Positions 33,666 to 40,818 of a stretch of DNA of 54,943 nucleotides are shown one piece after another. The notes below the pieces were generated by a model that had not been told where the DNA came from, made no database searches, and saw only the letters and a list, made by a program, of their open reading frames with translations. The stretch spans positions 1 through 54,943 of the forward strand of contig SKJX01000158.1 in NCBI GenBank assembly GCA_007121785.1, read 5' to 3'. The translations under genes were made by a program, and so were the position numbers. Every line of letters begins with the position of its first letter. Within the stretch, counting starts at the first letter, position 1. The stretch is from Nitriliruptoraceae bacterium. GTDB lineage: Bacteria > Actinomycetota > Nitriliruptoria > Nitriliruptorales > Nitriliruptoraceae.

Positions 33666-34579
33666 GTACGGCGATCGAGGACCGTCGCAGCGAACGCCTC
33701 TGCGCAGGTGCGGTCCTGGTCGCTGCGGCGCTGTGGGGAACGATCGGGGCGACCCAGGAGCTCGGGGCCGCCGAGGTGCACCCGGCAACGGTGGCAGCGG
33801 TCCGCAGCGCTGGTGCCGGGGTCATGTTGCCCGTGGCGCTGCTGCTGGCGGGGTACCGCGAGGTGATCGTCCGCACGGTCAGGATGGCGCCGGCGGCCTC
33901 GTTCGGAAGCGGTGTGGCGATCGCGATCTTCCAGGTCGGGCTGATGACCGGCGTCCGCGAGGCCGGGGTGGCTCTCGGCACGCTGCTGGCGCTCGGCAGC
34001 GCACCCGTCTGGGCCGGCGTGTTCGCCGCCCTGGCCGGGCAGCGTCCCCGTCCCCGGTGGTGGGTGGCCACCTCGCTGACGATCGCGGGAGCGGCCGTCG
34101 TGCTGCTGGCCGGGACGCAAGGGCAGCCAGGCGCCGACGTGCCGAGCACCCTCGGGGTGATCGCCAGCCTGACCGCAGGTGCCGCGTACGCCACCTACAC
34201 GACCGTGTCCAAGCGCGTGCTGCGGGCCGGCGGTGACGGCCCGGCTCTGGTCGTGGTCGTCTTCTTGGTCGCCGGGCTCGCGCTGTCGCCCTTGCTGGTG
34301 GTCGGCGAGCTCGGGTGGGTCGCGACCCCGGTCGGGGCCAGCGCGGCGGGGTGGCTCGCGGTCGCGACCACGGTCGGCTACCTGTTCTTCGTTCGGGGTC
34401 TGCGAGGGCTGGATGCGCCGACGGTGACCACGTTGACGCTGGCGGAGCCGCTGACCGCGACCGCGCTGGCCCTGGTGGTCGTCGGCGAGCAGCTCACCGG
34501 GCCCGGCCTGGTGGGGGCGGTGCTGTTGATCGCCGGGTTGGGCCTGGTCGGCGGACGGGCACCGCGTCCAGCGGGCTGA
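33662..34579 (+). CDS. EamA/DMT-superfamily exporter
   Basis: A 305-residue membrane protein with about ten hydrophobic helices in two EamA repeats. The first begins GAVLVAAALWGTIGATQELG, and the second around SLTAGAAYATYTTVSKRVL, with the closing helix LTGPGLVGAVLLIAGLGLVGG. Family members export amino acids, nucleosides or other metabolites. The GTG start overlaps the stop of the F420-enzyme gene, so an exported product of that enzyme is possible but unproven. Confidence 0.92.
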   Translation: MSTAIEDRRSERLCAGAVLVAAALWGTIGATQELGAAEVHPATVAAVRSAGAGVMLPVALLLAGYREVIVRTVRMAPAASFGSGVAIAIFQVGLMTGVREAGVALGTLLALGSAPVWAGVFAALAGQRPRPRWWVATSLTIAGAAVVLLAGTQGQPGADVPSTLGVIASLTAGAAYATYTTVSKRVLRAGGDGPALVVVVFLVAGLALSPLLVVGELGWVATPVGASAAGWLAVATTVGYLFFVRGLRGLDAPTVTTLTLAEPLTATALALVVVGEQLTGPGLVGAVLLIAGLGLVGGRAPRPAG

Positions 34580-34606
34580 CGGAAGGCGGGTCGCCCCGCC
34601 GCGTCC

Positions 34607-34627
34607 TACGCTCACGACGGCAGGAGG
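34607..34627 (+). promoter_or_regulatory. -10 box and ribosome site of ROK kinase gene
   Basis: TACGCT at 34607-34612 and aggagg at 34622-34627, six bases before the GTG start at 34634. Confidence 0.45.
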
Positions 34628-34633
34628 TGCTGG

Positions 34634-35587
34634 GTGCGGACCGTCGGGATCGACCTCGGAGGGACCAACGTCTACGCCGTCGTGCTCGACGGCGACACGG
34701 TCGTCGGTTCCGCCAAGCGCAGGACGCCGGTCGATGGTGGCCGTGACGGGGTCCTCGAGGCCATGGCCGCCGCTGCCGGCAAAGCCCTCAAGGACGGCGG
34801 CCTCGATCTGGCCGACGTCAGCGCGGTCGGGATCGGCACGCCGGGGGTGGTGATCGACGGCACCGTCGGTTCCAGCGCCAACGTCCCGGGCTTCGACGAG
34901 CGGTTCGACCTGGCCGGCGCGCTCCGCGAGCCGCTTGGCCGGCCGGTGCGCGTCGCCAACGACGTCACCGCGGCGGCGGTCGGCGAGCACCGGCTGGGTG
35001 GTGGGCGCGGTAGCGATTCGTTGCTGTGCGTCTTCGCCGGCACCGGGGTCGGTGGTGGGCTGATCCTCGACGGACGTCCCTTCGAGGGTGTCCACGGCGG
35101 CGCCGGCGAGCTCGGTCACGTGATCGTCCGGCAGGGCGGCGCCGTCTGTCCCTGCGGTCGCCGCGGGTGCGTCGAGGCGTACGCCGGACGGCGGGCGATG
35201 GAGCTGACGGCCGAACGTCGCCACGCCACCGGCACGCCGACGATCCTGTTCGACGTCATGGCGGAGAAGGGTAAGACCCGGGCGACCTCGGGGGTGTTCC
35301 GCACCGCGTTCGAGAGCGGTGACCTGCTGGTCGCCGACCTGCTGCAGGAGGCCGCGGAGGTGCTCGCCGCCGGGATCGCGAGCTCGGTCAACCTGCTGGA
35401 CCTCGACCGGGTCGTGTTGGGCGGGGGCCTCGCGGACAAGCTCGGGGCGCCCTTCCAACGGTGGATCGAGGCGGCCCTGCAGCCGCTGCTGTTCCTCCAG
35501 CCGCCCGAGGTTGACGTGGTCGCCGCCGAGTTGGGAGATGACGGCGGCGCCGTCGGGGCGGCGCTGCTGGCCCGCGAGGTGGCCTGA
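34634..35587 (+). CDS. ROK-family sugar kinase, glucokinase-like
   Basis: A 317-residue ROK kinase. The ATP motif GIDLGGTNVYAVVL is at the N-terminus, ANDVTAAAVGEHRLGGGRG follows with the catalytic Asp, and the ROK zinc motif CPCGRRGCVEAYAG has three Cys with the His in GGAGELGHVIV. These are the features of bacterial glucokinase/N-acetylsugar kinases, not of ROK repressors, because there is no N-terminal helix-turn-helix. Glucose is the likely substrate for this actinobacterial group. It has its own promoter. Confidence 0.92.
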   Translation: MRTVGIDLGGTNVYAVVLDGDTVVGSAKRRTPVDGGRDGVLEAMAAAAGKALKDGGLDLADVSAVGIGTPGVVIDGTVGSSANVPGFDERFDLAGALREPLGRPVRVANDVTAAAVGEHRLGGGRGSDSLLCVFAGTGVGGGLILDGRPFEGVHGGAGELGHVIVRQGGAVCPCGRRGCVEAYAGRRAMELTAERRHATGTPTILFDVMAEKGKTRATSGVFRTAFESGDLLVADLLQEAAEVLAAGIASSVNLLDLDRVVLGGGLADKLGAPFQRWIEAALQPLLFLQPPEVDVVAAELGDDGGAVGAALLAREVA

Positions 35588-35710
35588 GCCCATCGGCGCA
35601 CGTTCCAGCTTGGCGGCGACGCACCGGGGGTGGCAGGCTTCGCTCGCGTCCGTCGCGCCCCGCATCGTCCGGGGAGAACGCGGCCCGGACCCTCCCTGGA
35701 GGCCGATCCC

Positions 35711-37351
35711 ATGCACCTCGACCACGCATCCTCGCTCGCTGCAGCGCTCCGGGAGGTCGTCGACCGGGCCAGCCGGCACCTCGCGGCTTCCTGTGTGGTG
35801 GACGGCCGGATCAGTACCGGCCGGATCGACGATCACGGGTCGCTCGCGTACGACCTCGCGACCCTGGCTTCGGCGGTCACGGCGGCCGAGCGGTTGGTCG
35901 ATTGGGGGGAACGCGGCGAGGTGGAGGCGACCCTCGCGCTGGTGTTCGCGGCGGATGTCGCGGCGGACCTGCGCGCGAGGATGAGCGGTCGCGAAACGGC
36001 CTTCGGTGTGCCGTACGACGTGCTCGCCGACCAGGCCGAGGCGATCGCGTTCGGTCGCGATCCGGCGACGCTCGCGGTCGTAGGTGAGCGGGTGCTCGCC
36101 ACGGGCGAAGCCGGAGGACGGCACCTGCCGGAGGATCTGGAGATGGTCCGCCAGACCTTCCGACGGTTCGCCGAGGATCGCGTCAAGCCGGTCGCCGAAC
36201 GGATCCACCGCGAGGACGAGGACCTGCCGGAGGACATCATCGCCGGGCTCGCCGAGCTCGGGTGCTTCGCGTTGTCGATCCCTGAGGAGCACGGTGGGTT
36301 CGCGACCGGCGACGACGACGAGCTACTCAACATGGTGCTGGTCACCGAGGAACTCTCCCGCGGATCGCTGGGGGTCGCCGGGTCGCTGATCACCCGCCCG
36401 GAGATCATCGGCACCGCCATCCTCAAGGGTGGGACCGAGGAGCAGAAGTCGCGTTGGCTCCCGGCGATCGCCGCTGGAGAGAAGATGTGCGGGGTCGCGG
36501 TCACCGAACCCGGTGTCGGCTCCGACGTCGCCGGGGTGAGTTGCACCGCCAAACGCGACGGGGACGAGTGGGTCATCGACGGGGTGAAGACCTGGTGCAC
36601 CTTCGCCGGTCGGGCTGAGTACCTGTTGGTGCTCGCGCGGACCGATCCCGATCGGGGCCTCGGCCACAAGGGTCTGAGCCTGTTCGTGGTCGAGAAGGAC
36701 GCCTTCCCGGGACATCAATGGCGGGCAGAGCAGGACGGTGGCGGCAGCATGGATGCCCGCGCCATCCCCACGATCGGCTACCGCGGCATGCACTCCTTCG
36801 AGGTGTCGTTCGATGGCTGGCGCGTACCTCATCGAGCGCTGATCGGGGAGGACGACGGGCTCGGGCGCGGCTTCTACCTGCAGATGCAGGCCTTCGCCAA
36901 CGCCCGGTTGCAGACCGCCGCGCGGGCCCAGGGGGTGATGCAGGCAGCGCTCGAGGAGGCCGTGCGCTACAGCGCGGAGCGGCACGTCTTCGCGACGGCC
37001 CTCGGGGACTACGAGCTCACCCGCGCCAAGCTCGCCCGGATGGCGGCGTGGATCGCCGCGTGTCGGGTGCTGTCGGTCGACGTCGCCCGGCAGCTCGCGC
37101 GTGGGGACACCAGCGGCCAGCTGTCGGCCAGCCAGGTCAAGCAGCTGGCCTGTCGGGCCGCGGAGTGGGTGACCCGCGAAGCCCAGCAGCTGCACGGCGG
37201 GTACGGCTACGCGGAGGAGTACACGGTCAGTCGGCTGTTCGTCGACGCCCGGGTGCTGTCGATCTTCGAGGGCACCGACGAGGTGCTGGCGTTGCGGGTC
37301 ATCGCCCGGCAGTTGCTGGCCACAGCGCTCGAGGACCCCGTCACGGTCTGA
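35711..37351 (+). CDS. acyl-CoA dehydrogenase, (2S)-methylsuccinyl-CoA dehydrogenase-like
   Basis: A 546-residue ACAD with an extra helical N-terminal domain of about 145 residues, the size and layout of Mcd from the ethylmalonyl-CoA pathway. Shared-looking signatures are GGTEEQKSRWLP, IGYRGMHSFEVSFDGWRV, ARLQTAARAQGVMQAALE and LHGGYGYAEEYTVSRLFVDARVLSIFEGTDE. Start ATG 35711 is preceded by ctggagg. No crotonyl-CoA carboxylase/reductase or ethylmalonyl-CoA mutase gene is in the window, so the pathway role is unproven. A 20-bp tandem duplication covers the stop codon region. Confidence 0.88.
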   Translation: MHLDHASSLAAALREVVDRASRHLAASCVVDGRISTGRIDDHGSLAYDLATLASAVTAAERLVDWGERGEVEATLALVFAADVAADLRARMSGRETAFGVPYDVLADQAEAIAFGRDPATLAVVGERVLATGEAGGRHLPEDLEMVRQTFRRFAEDRVKPVAERIHREDEDLPEDIIAGLAELGCFALSIPEEHGGFATGDDDELLNMVLVTEELSRGSLGVAGSLITRPEIIGTAILKGGTEEQKSRWLPAIAAGEKMCGVAVTEPGVGSDVAGVSCTAKRDGDEWVIDGVKTWCTFAGRAEYLLVLARTDPDRGLGHKGLSLFVVEKDAFPGHQWRAEQDGGGSMDARAIPTIGYRGMHSFEVSFDGWRVPHRALIGEDDGLGRGFYLQMQAFANARLQTAARAQGVMQAALEEAVRYSAERHVFATALGDYELTRAKLARMAAWIAACRVLSVDVARQLARGDTSGQLSASQVKQLACRAAEWVTREAQQLHGGYGYAEEYTVSRLFVDARVLSIFEGTDEVLALRVIARQLLATALEDPVTV

Positions 37352-37380
37352 TCCGTCCGGTCACGGTCTGATCCGTCCGG
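37341..37380. repeat. 20-bp tandem duplication at gene 3' end
   Basis: tcacggtctgatccgtccgg occurs twice in a row, with a partial third copy. The first copy contains the stop codon of the ACAD gene. It has no obvious fold. Confidence 0.85.
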
Positions 37381-37555
37381 TCACGTTCGGAGGGCCCTGG
37401 TCGTGGCCCGCCGACCGCGGACGTTCCCGGCAGGCCGGCTCGGGGGATCCCACCGTAGGGACGATGGTCCCGACCGGTGGGGCCGGGCGTCCTCGATCCT
37501 GGATCCGTCACGCCGATCGGAATGAGGTCTCGGGCGCGTCGCGTTGTCCGCGATA

Positions 37556-37569
37556 TACCCCTGGGGGTA
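37556..37569 (+). promoter_or_regulatory. CsoR/CstR-type operator
   Basis: TACCCC and GGGGTA flank a TG centre in a 14-bp near-palindrome of the class bound by CsoR/RcnR/CstR repressors. It lies 48 bases before the ATG of the VKOR-like gene, overlapping a TATACC sequence that may be the -10. A second G/C run (cccccgggggg) follows. The likely regulator gene is 750 bases downstream. Confidence 0.7.
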
Positions 37570-37616
37570 CATGCCCCCGGGGGGCCGACACCGCTCGACG
37601 CGACGAGGAGACGACC

Positions 37617-38219
37617 ATGACCGATGCTCGGACCGCCCCGATGCCGACGGGGACGATGACGCTCACCGCCGGGACCGACGGCACCATCAACCGCCTGATC
37701 AGGGTGTTCATCGCGGTCGCGGTGCTCGGGTGGACCGCCAGCGCGATCCTGACGGCGATCCACTTCTGGGTGCTGCCGCTGCCCGCCGGGGTGGAGCCGC
37801 AGGGGGCCATGGCCGTGATGCACAGCCCGTGGGCCTACGTCGGTCCGATCCCGTTGGCGACGATCGGTGCCGCCTACTACGCCGTCATGATCGCGGCGGG
37901 TGCGACGTGGCTGCACACCAAGCACCGGCTGCTCGAGCGGGCGTTGCTGCCGCTGACCGCGATGGGCGTGGCGTTCTCCGCGGTGTTCGTCTACCTCCAG
38001 CTGGTGCCGATCGGGGCGATCTGCCCCTTCTGCATGGTCTCGGCGGGTGCGACGACGGCCCTGTTCGTCCTAGAGCTGGTCATCCGCAAGCGGGGCGGCA
38101 CCGCCAACGCACCGGCGGTCGCGGCCGAGCGGGTCTGGCCGGCCACCTTCGTGGCGGTGATGGCGATGACGATCGTGGCGATGTGGTCGCTGACCGTCCT
38201 GCCGTTGCCGGGCAACTGA
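37617..38219 (+). CDS. VKOR-like membrane thiol oxidoreductase with single CPFC pair
   Basis: A 200-residue protein with about five hydrophobic helices (roughly 27-50, 74-97, 108-128, 132-156, 173-195). The fourth begins at ICPFCM with C136 and C139, the active pair of the vitamin-K-epoxide-reductase/DsbB-like family, and SPWAYVGPIPLATIGAAYY matches the VKOR loop-and-helix signature. The usual loop cysteine before SPWA is missing: GAMAVMHSPWA has Ala64 where bacterial VKORs have Cys, and no other Cys exists. It may relay electrons from quinone to an external thiol partner. Start is ATG 37617, with gaggag upstream. The gene lies behind a CsoR/CstR-type operator and ends at a strong hairpin. 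Confidence 0.85.
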   Translation: MTDARTAPMPTGTMTLTAGTDGTINRLIRVFIAVAVLGWTASAILTAIHFWVLPLPAGVEPQGAMAVMHSPWAYVGPIPLATIGAAYYAVMIAAGATWLHTKHRLLERALLPLTAMGVAFSAVFVYLQLVPIGAICPFCMVSAGATTALFVLELVIRKRGGTANAPAVAAERVWPATFVAVMAMTIVAMWSLTVLPLPGN

Positions 38220-38236
38220 GCGCGGGGCACGACCGC

Positions 38237-38278
38237 GACGGGCAGGACCACCGGGAGGCCCCGGTGGCGCTGCCCGTC
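38237..38278 (+). terminator. long two-part terminator hairpin
   Basis: gacgggcag pairs with ctgcccgtc and ccaccggg with cccggtgg around a four-base loop, with only a 2x2 internal loop between. It follows the VKOR-like gene by 18 bases. Confidence 0.75.
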
Positions 38279-38291
38279 CGGGTCGGCGGGT

Positions 38292-38314
38292 TACGGTGCC
38301 GCAACGACAGGAGG
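38292..38314 (+). promoter_or_regulatory. -10 box and ribosome site of CstR-like gene
   Basis: TACGGT at 38292-38297 and AGGAGG at 38309-38314, six bases before ATG 38321. No CsoR-type operator is visible here, so the regulator may not be autoregulated. Confidence 0.5.
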
Positions 38315-38320
38315 CCGGTC

Positions 38321-38587
38321 ATGGACGTGCGGGAGCTCGGTGAGGACCCGGTGCGACGAGCCGCTGGGCGGCTGCGGCGCGTCGAAGGGCAGGTCCGCGC
38401 GATCGAGCGGATGCTCGACGAGGGCGAGGACTGCGAGCAGGTCCTGCGCCAGATCGCTGCTGCGAGCAAGGCGTTGCGCCGGGTCGGCGTGCAGTTGGCT
38501 GTCGAAGGGGTCGAGCGGTGCGTGACCGCCGGCGACGCCGACGCCGATCTCGAACGGTTCCAGCGCGCCTTCCTCGAGCTGTCCTGA
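38321..38587 (+). CDS. CsoR-family repressor, CstR (persulfide sensor)-like
   Basis: An 88-residue all-helical repressor of the DUF156/CsoR family. The helix with the first Cys reads GEDCEQVLRQIAAASKAL (C38), and VEGVERCV ends with C67. In copper-sensing CsoR a His sits four residues before the second Cys; here that residue is Gly63. This C-x28-C pattern without His is that of CstR, which senses persulfides by disulfide or polysulfide formation. It sits downstream of a matching operator and the VKOR-like gene, and convergent with the enoyl-CoA hydratase gene. Persulfide sensing is inference from these residues. Confidence 0.88.
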   Translation: MDVRELGEDPVRRAAGRLRRVEGQVRAIERMLDEGEDCEQVLRQIAAASKALRRVGVQLAVEGVERCVTAGDADADLERFQRAFLELS

Positions 38588-38598
38588 CTCGCCGGTGC

Positions 38599-39390
38599 TC
38601 ACCGGCCCTCGAACCGCGGCGGTCGCCGCTCACGTGCCGCGGTGAGCCCTTCGACCAGGTCATCCGAGCCGTAGCTGACCGCCTGTCCGGCCGCCTCGGT
38701 CGCCAGCGCCGCGTCGAGATCCTGACGTTCGACCGCGGCCAGCGTCCGCTTCAGTTGGCGGACGGTGCCCGGTGCGGACGAGGCGATCCGGGCGGCGAGA
38801 TCCAGCGCCTTCGGTACCACCTCGTCGGCTGGGGCAGCCTCCAGCGCCAGCCCCTGGGACGCGGCGGTGGCGCCGTCGACCAGTTCGCCGGTGTAGAGCC
38901 AGGCTGCCGCCTGCTGCGCTCCAAGCAGGCGCGGCAGGAACCAGGTGCCACCCATCCCGGGGTGCAGGCCCAGCTTGGCGAAGTTGAGCCCGACCTTGGC
39001 GTCCGCGGCGACGATCCGCAGATCGCAGGCCAGGGCGACACAGAGGCCGGCGCCGACGGCATGGCCGTTGATGGCCGCGATCACCGGGACCGGGAGGTCA
39101 CGGACGGCGAGGAACCGGCGGTAGAAGGCCTGCATCGTGTCCGTCGCGTCGAACCCCGTCTCGCGGGTCCGGTGGCTCAGATCCTCGAGCATCGCCAGGT
39201 CGCCGCCACCGGAGAACGCCGGCGGGGTCGCGGTCAACACCACGGCGCGAACGTGGTCGTCGTCGGTGAGTTCGGCGCAGCGCTGCGCGAGCGCGTCGCC
39301 CATCGCGTCGGTCATCGCGTTTCGACGGTCGGGATCGTCCAGGGTCAGGACCGCGACGCCGTCGTCGCGATGCTCGAGTTGCACGGCCAT
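38599..39390 (-). CDS. enoyl-CoA hydratase/isomerase
   Basis: A 263-residue crotonase-fold enzyme. It has AFSGGGDLAMLEDL (oxyanion strand), PVIAAINGHAVGAGLCVALACDLRI, and AKVGLNFAKLGLHPGMGGTWFLPRLLG with the usual active-site loop. It hydrates trans-2-enoyl-CoA or isomerises double bonds in acyl-CoA oxidation. ATG 39390 follows ggagg; the longer frame upstream is not family-like. Of the two canonical catalytic Glu, the second lies where the sequence reads GLHPGMGG, so the Glu usually found in that loop is absent; it may therefore be an isomerase-type or weak hydratase. Same functional set as the ACADs. Confidence 0.9.
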   Translation of the reverse strand: MAVQLEHRDDGVAVLTLDDPDRRNAMTDAMGDALAQRCAELTDDDHVRAVVLTATPPAFSGGGDLAMLEDLSHRTRETGFDATDTMQAFYRRFLAVRDLPVPVIAAINGHAVGAGLCVALACDLRIVAADAKVGLNFAKLGLHPGMGGTWFLPRLLGAQQAAAWLYTGELVDGATAASQGLALEAAPADEVVPKALDLAARIASSAPGTVRQLKRTLAAVERQDLDAALATEAAGQAVSYGSDDLVEGLTAARERRPPRFEGR

Positions 39391-39449
39391 GGTCGCCTCC
39401 GGGAAGGGACACGACACCGTCGCCAGCGAGGTGTCGGGGAACGGGCGGG

Positions 39450-40736
39450 TCAGGTGGTCGGCGGACCCTCGGTGGGGTCGTCATACCCTTCCATACCTGG
39501 TTCCTCGTGTCGTTCCTCGTCGTGATCGTCGTCGGTGTCGTCGACCTGTTCGGTGGCGTCCTCCGGCAGCGGTGCGAGCTTCGGGCGGGCGCGCCGGCGG
39601 CGACGGGCGGGGACGAGGTCACGCATCTCCTCATAGCGGCCGAAGCACAGCAGCCGGTCGTGCGCCTCGAGTTCGCGGGTGCCCTTGGGGTTGGGCACGA
39701 CCCTGGTCCCGCGGGTGAGCGTGAGCACGCTGATGTCGCGCTCGCGAAGGCCGGACTGGGCCAGCGTCCTGCCGACCATGCTGGAGCCCTCACCGATCTC
39801 CAACTCCGCCACGCCGTAGCTGGCGCTGACCGTCAAGCGCTGCCGGACGTCGAGTTCGGGGAATGCGACCTGGTTGGCGAGGAAGTCGATCACCGCGCCG
39901 GCGATATCGAGGTCGGTGGCCGTCTCGATCCCCTCGAGCCCGGGGGAGGAGTTGACCTCCATCACCAGCGGTCCCTTGTCGCTCTCCAGCATGTCCACGC
40001 CGGCGACCTTGAGGCCCATGATCTGCGCGGCCTGGACCGCGACCCGCTCGGCCTCTTCGTCGAGTTCGACGACCTGCGTGGTGCCACCGCGGTGGACGTT
40101 GGAGCGGAACTCGTCGCCCTTCGCGCTGCGACGCATCGCAGCGACCACCCGATCGCCGATCACGAACGCCCGGACGTCGCTACCGCGGCTCTCGGCGATG
40201 AACTCCTGGACCAGCACGTTCTGACGGGTCGACTGGAGCGTCTCGATGACGGCCTCGGCGACCTTCTTGTCCGGTGCCAGGATCACCCCGATGCCCTGGG
40301 TGCCCTCCAACAGCTTGATGACGACCGGTGCCCCGCCGACCCGTTCGATCGCCGGCGGCACGTCCGCGCGGTCGCGCACGAACGTCGTCGCCGGCATCTT
40401 CACGTCGTGACGCGAGAGGATCTGCATCGCGCGCAGCTTGTCGCGGGAGTTGGCGATCCCCGCGGCCGTGTTCGGCGTGAAGACGTCGATCTGCTCGAAC
40501 TGTCGCACCACCGCTAGACCGAAGAACGTGATGGACGCCCCGATCCGGGGCATGATCGCGTCGTAGTCCGACAGCGGCTTGCCGCGGTACTGCAGGTCCG
40601 GTTCGTCCGAGGAGAGGTCGATCGCGAAGCGCAAGGTGTTCAGCACCTTGACGTCGTGCCCGCGCTCGATCGCGGCAGCTCGCAGCCGGCGCGTGCTGTA
40701 GCTGCTTGGGGCTCGGGAGAGGATGGCGAGCTTCAT
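39450..40736 (-). CDS. RimK-family ATP-grasp ligase fused to TrkA_C domain
   Basis: A 428-residue protein. Residues about 1-290 are a RimK ATP-grasp ligase (start MKLAILSRAPSSYSTRRL, then MPRIGASITFFG, PVVIKLLEGTQGIGVILA, VLVQEFIAESRGSDVRAFVIG and LVMEVNSSPGLEGIE with the Mg-binding residues). Such enzymes add glutamate to a protein or cofactor C-terminus. Residues about 310-380 are a TrkA_C/RCK_C-like domain (ELEIGEGSSMVGRTLAQSGLR and GTRELEAHDRLLCFG), normally a ligand-binding regulator. An acidic tail ends the protein. A minus-strand TAGCGT at 40777-40782 is a possible -10. It lies downstream of the cobUT gene. Confidence 0.88.
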   Translation of the reverse strand: MKLAILSRAPSSYSTRRLRAAAIERGHDVKVLNTLRFAIDLSSDEPDLQYRGKPLSDYDAIMPRIGASITFFGLAVVRQFEQIDVFTPNTAAGIANSRDKLRAMQILSRHDVKMPATTFVRDRADVPPAIERVGGAPVVIKLLEGTQGIGVILAPDKKVAEAVIETLQSTRQNVLVQEFIAESRGSDVRAFVIGDRVVAAMRRSAKGDEFRSNVHRGGTTQVVELDEEAERVAVQAAQIMGLKVAGVDMLESDKGPLVMEVNSSPGLEGIETATDLDIAGAVIDFLANQVAFPELDVRQRLTVSASYGVAELEIGEGSSMVGRTLAQSGLRERDISVLTLTRGTRVVPNPKGTRELEAHDRLLCFGRYEEMRDLVPARRRRRARPKLAPLPEDATEQVDDTDDDHDEERHEEPGMEGYDDPTEGPPTT

Positions 40737-40818
40737 CCGGCGGCACCGTTGGTCGGCGGTCGGTCGGGGATCCGTGACGCTAGCGGCTGCTCTACAGGCT
40801 CCGTGCCGGCCCGTGCGC

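Noticed and set aside
33398-36292. 964-residue minus-strand open frame
   Set aside because: Covers four clear plus-strand genes (LLM, EamA, ROK, ACAD); low-complexity antisense frame.
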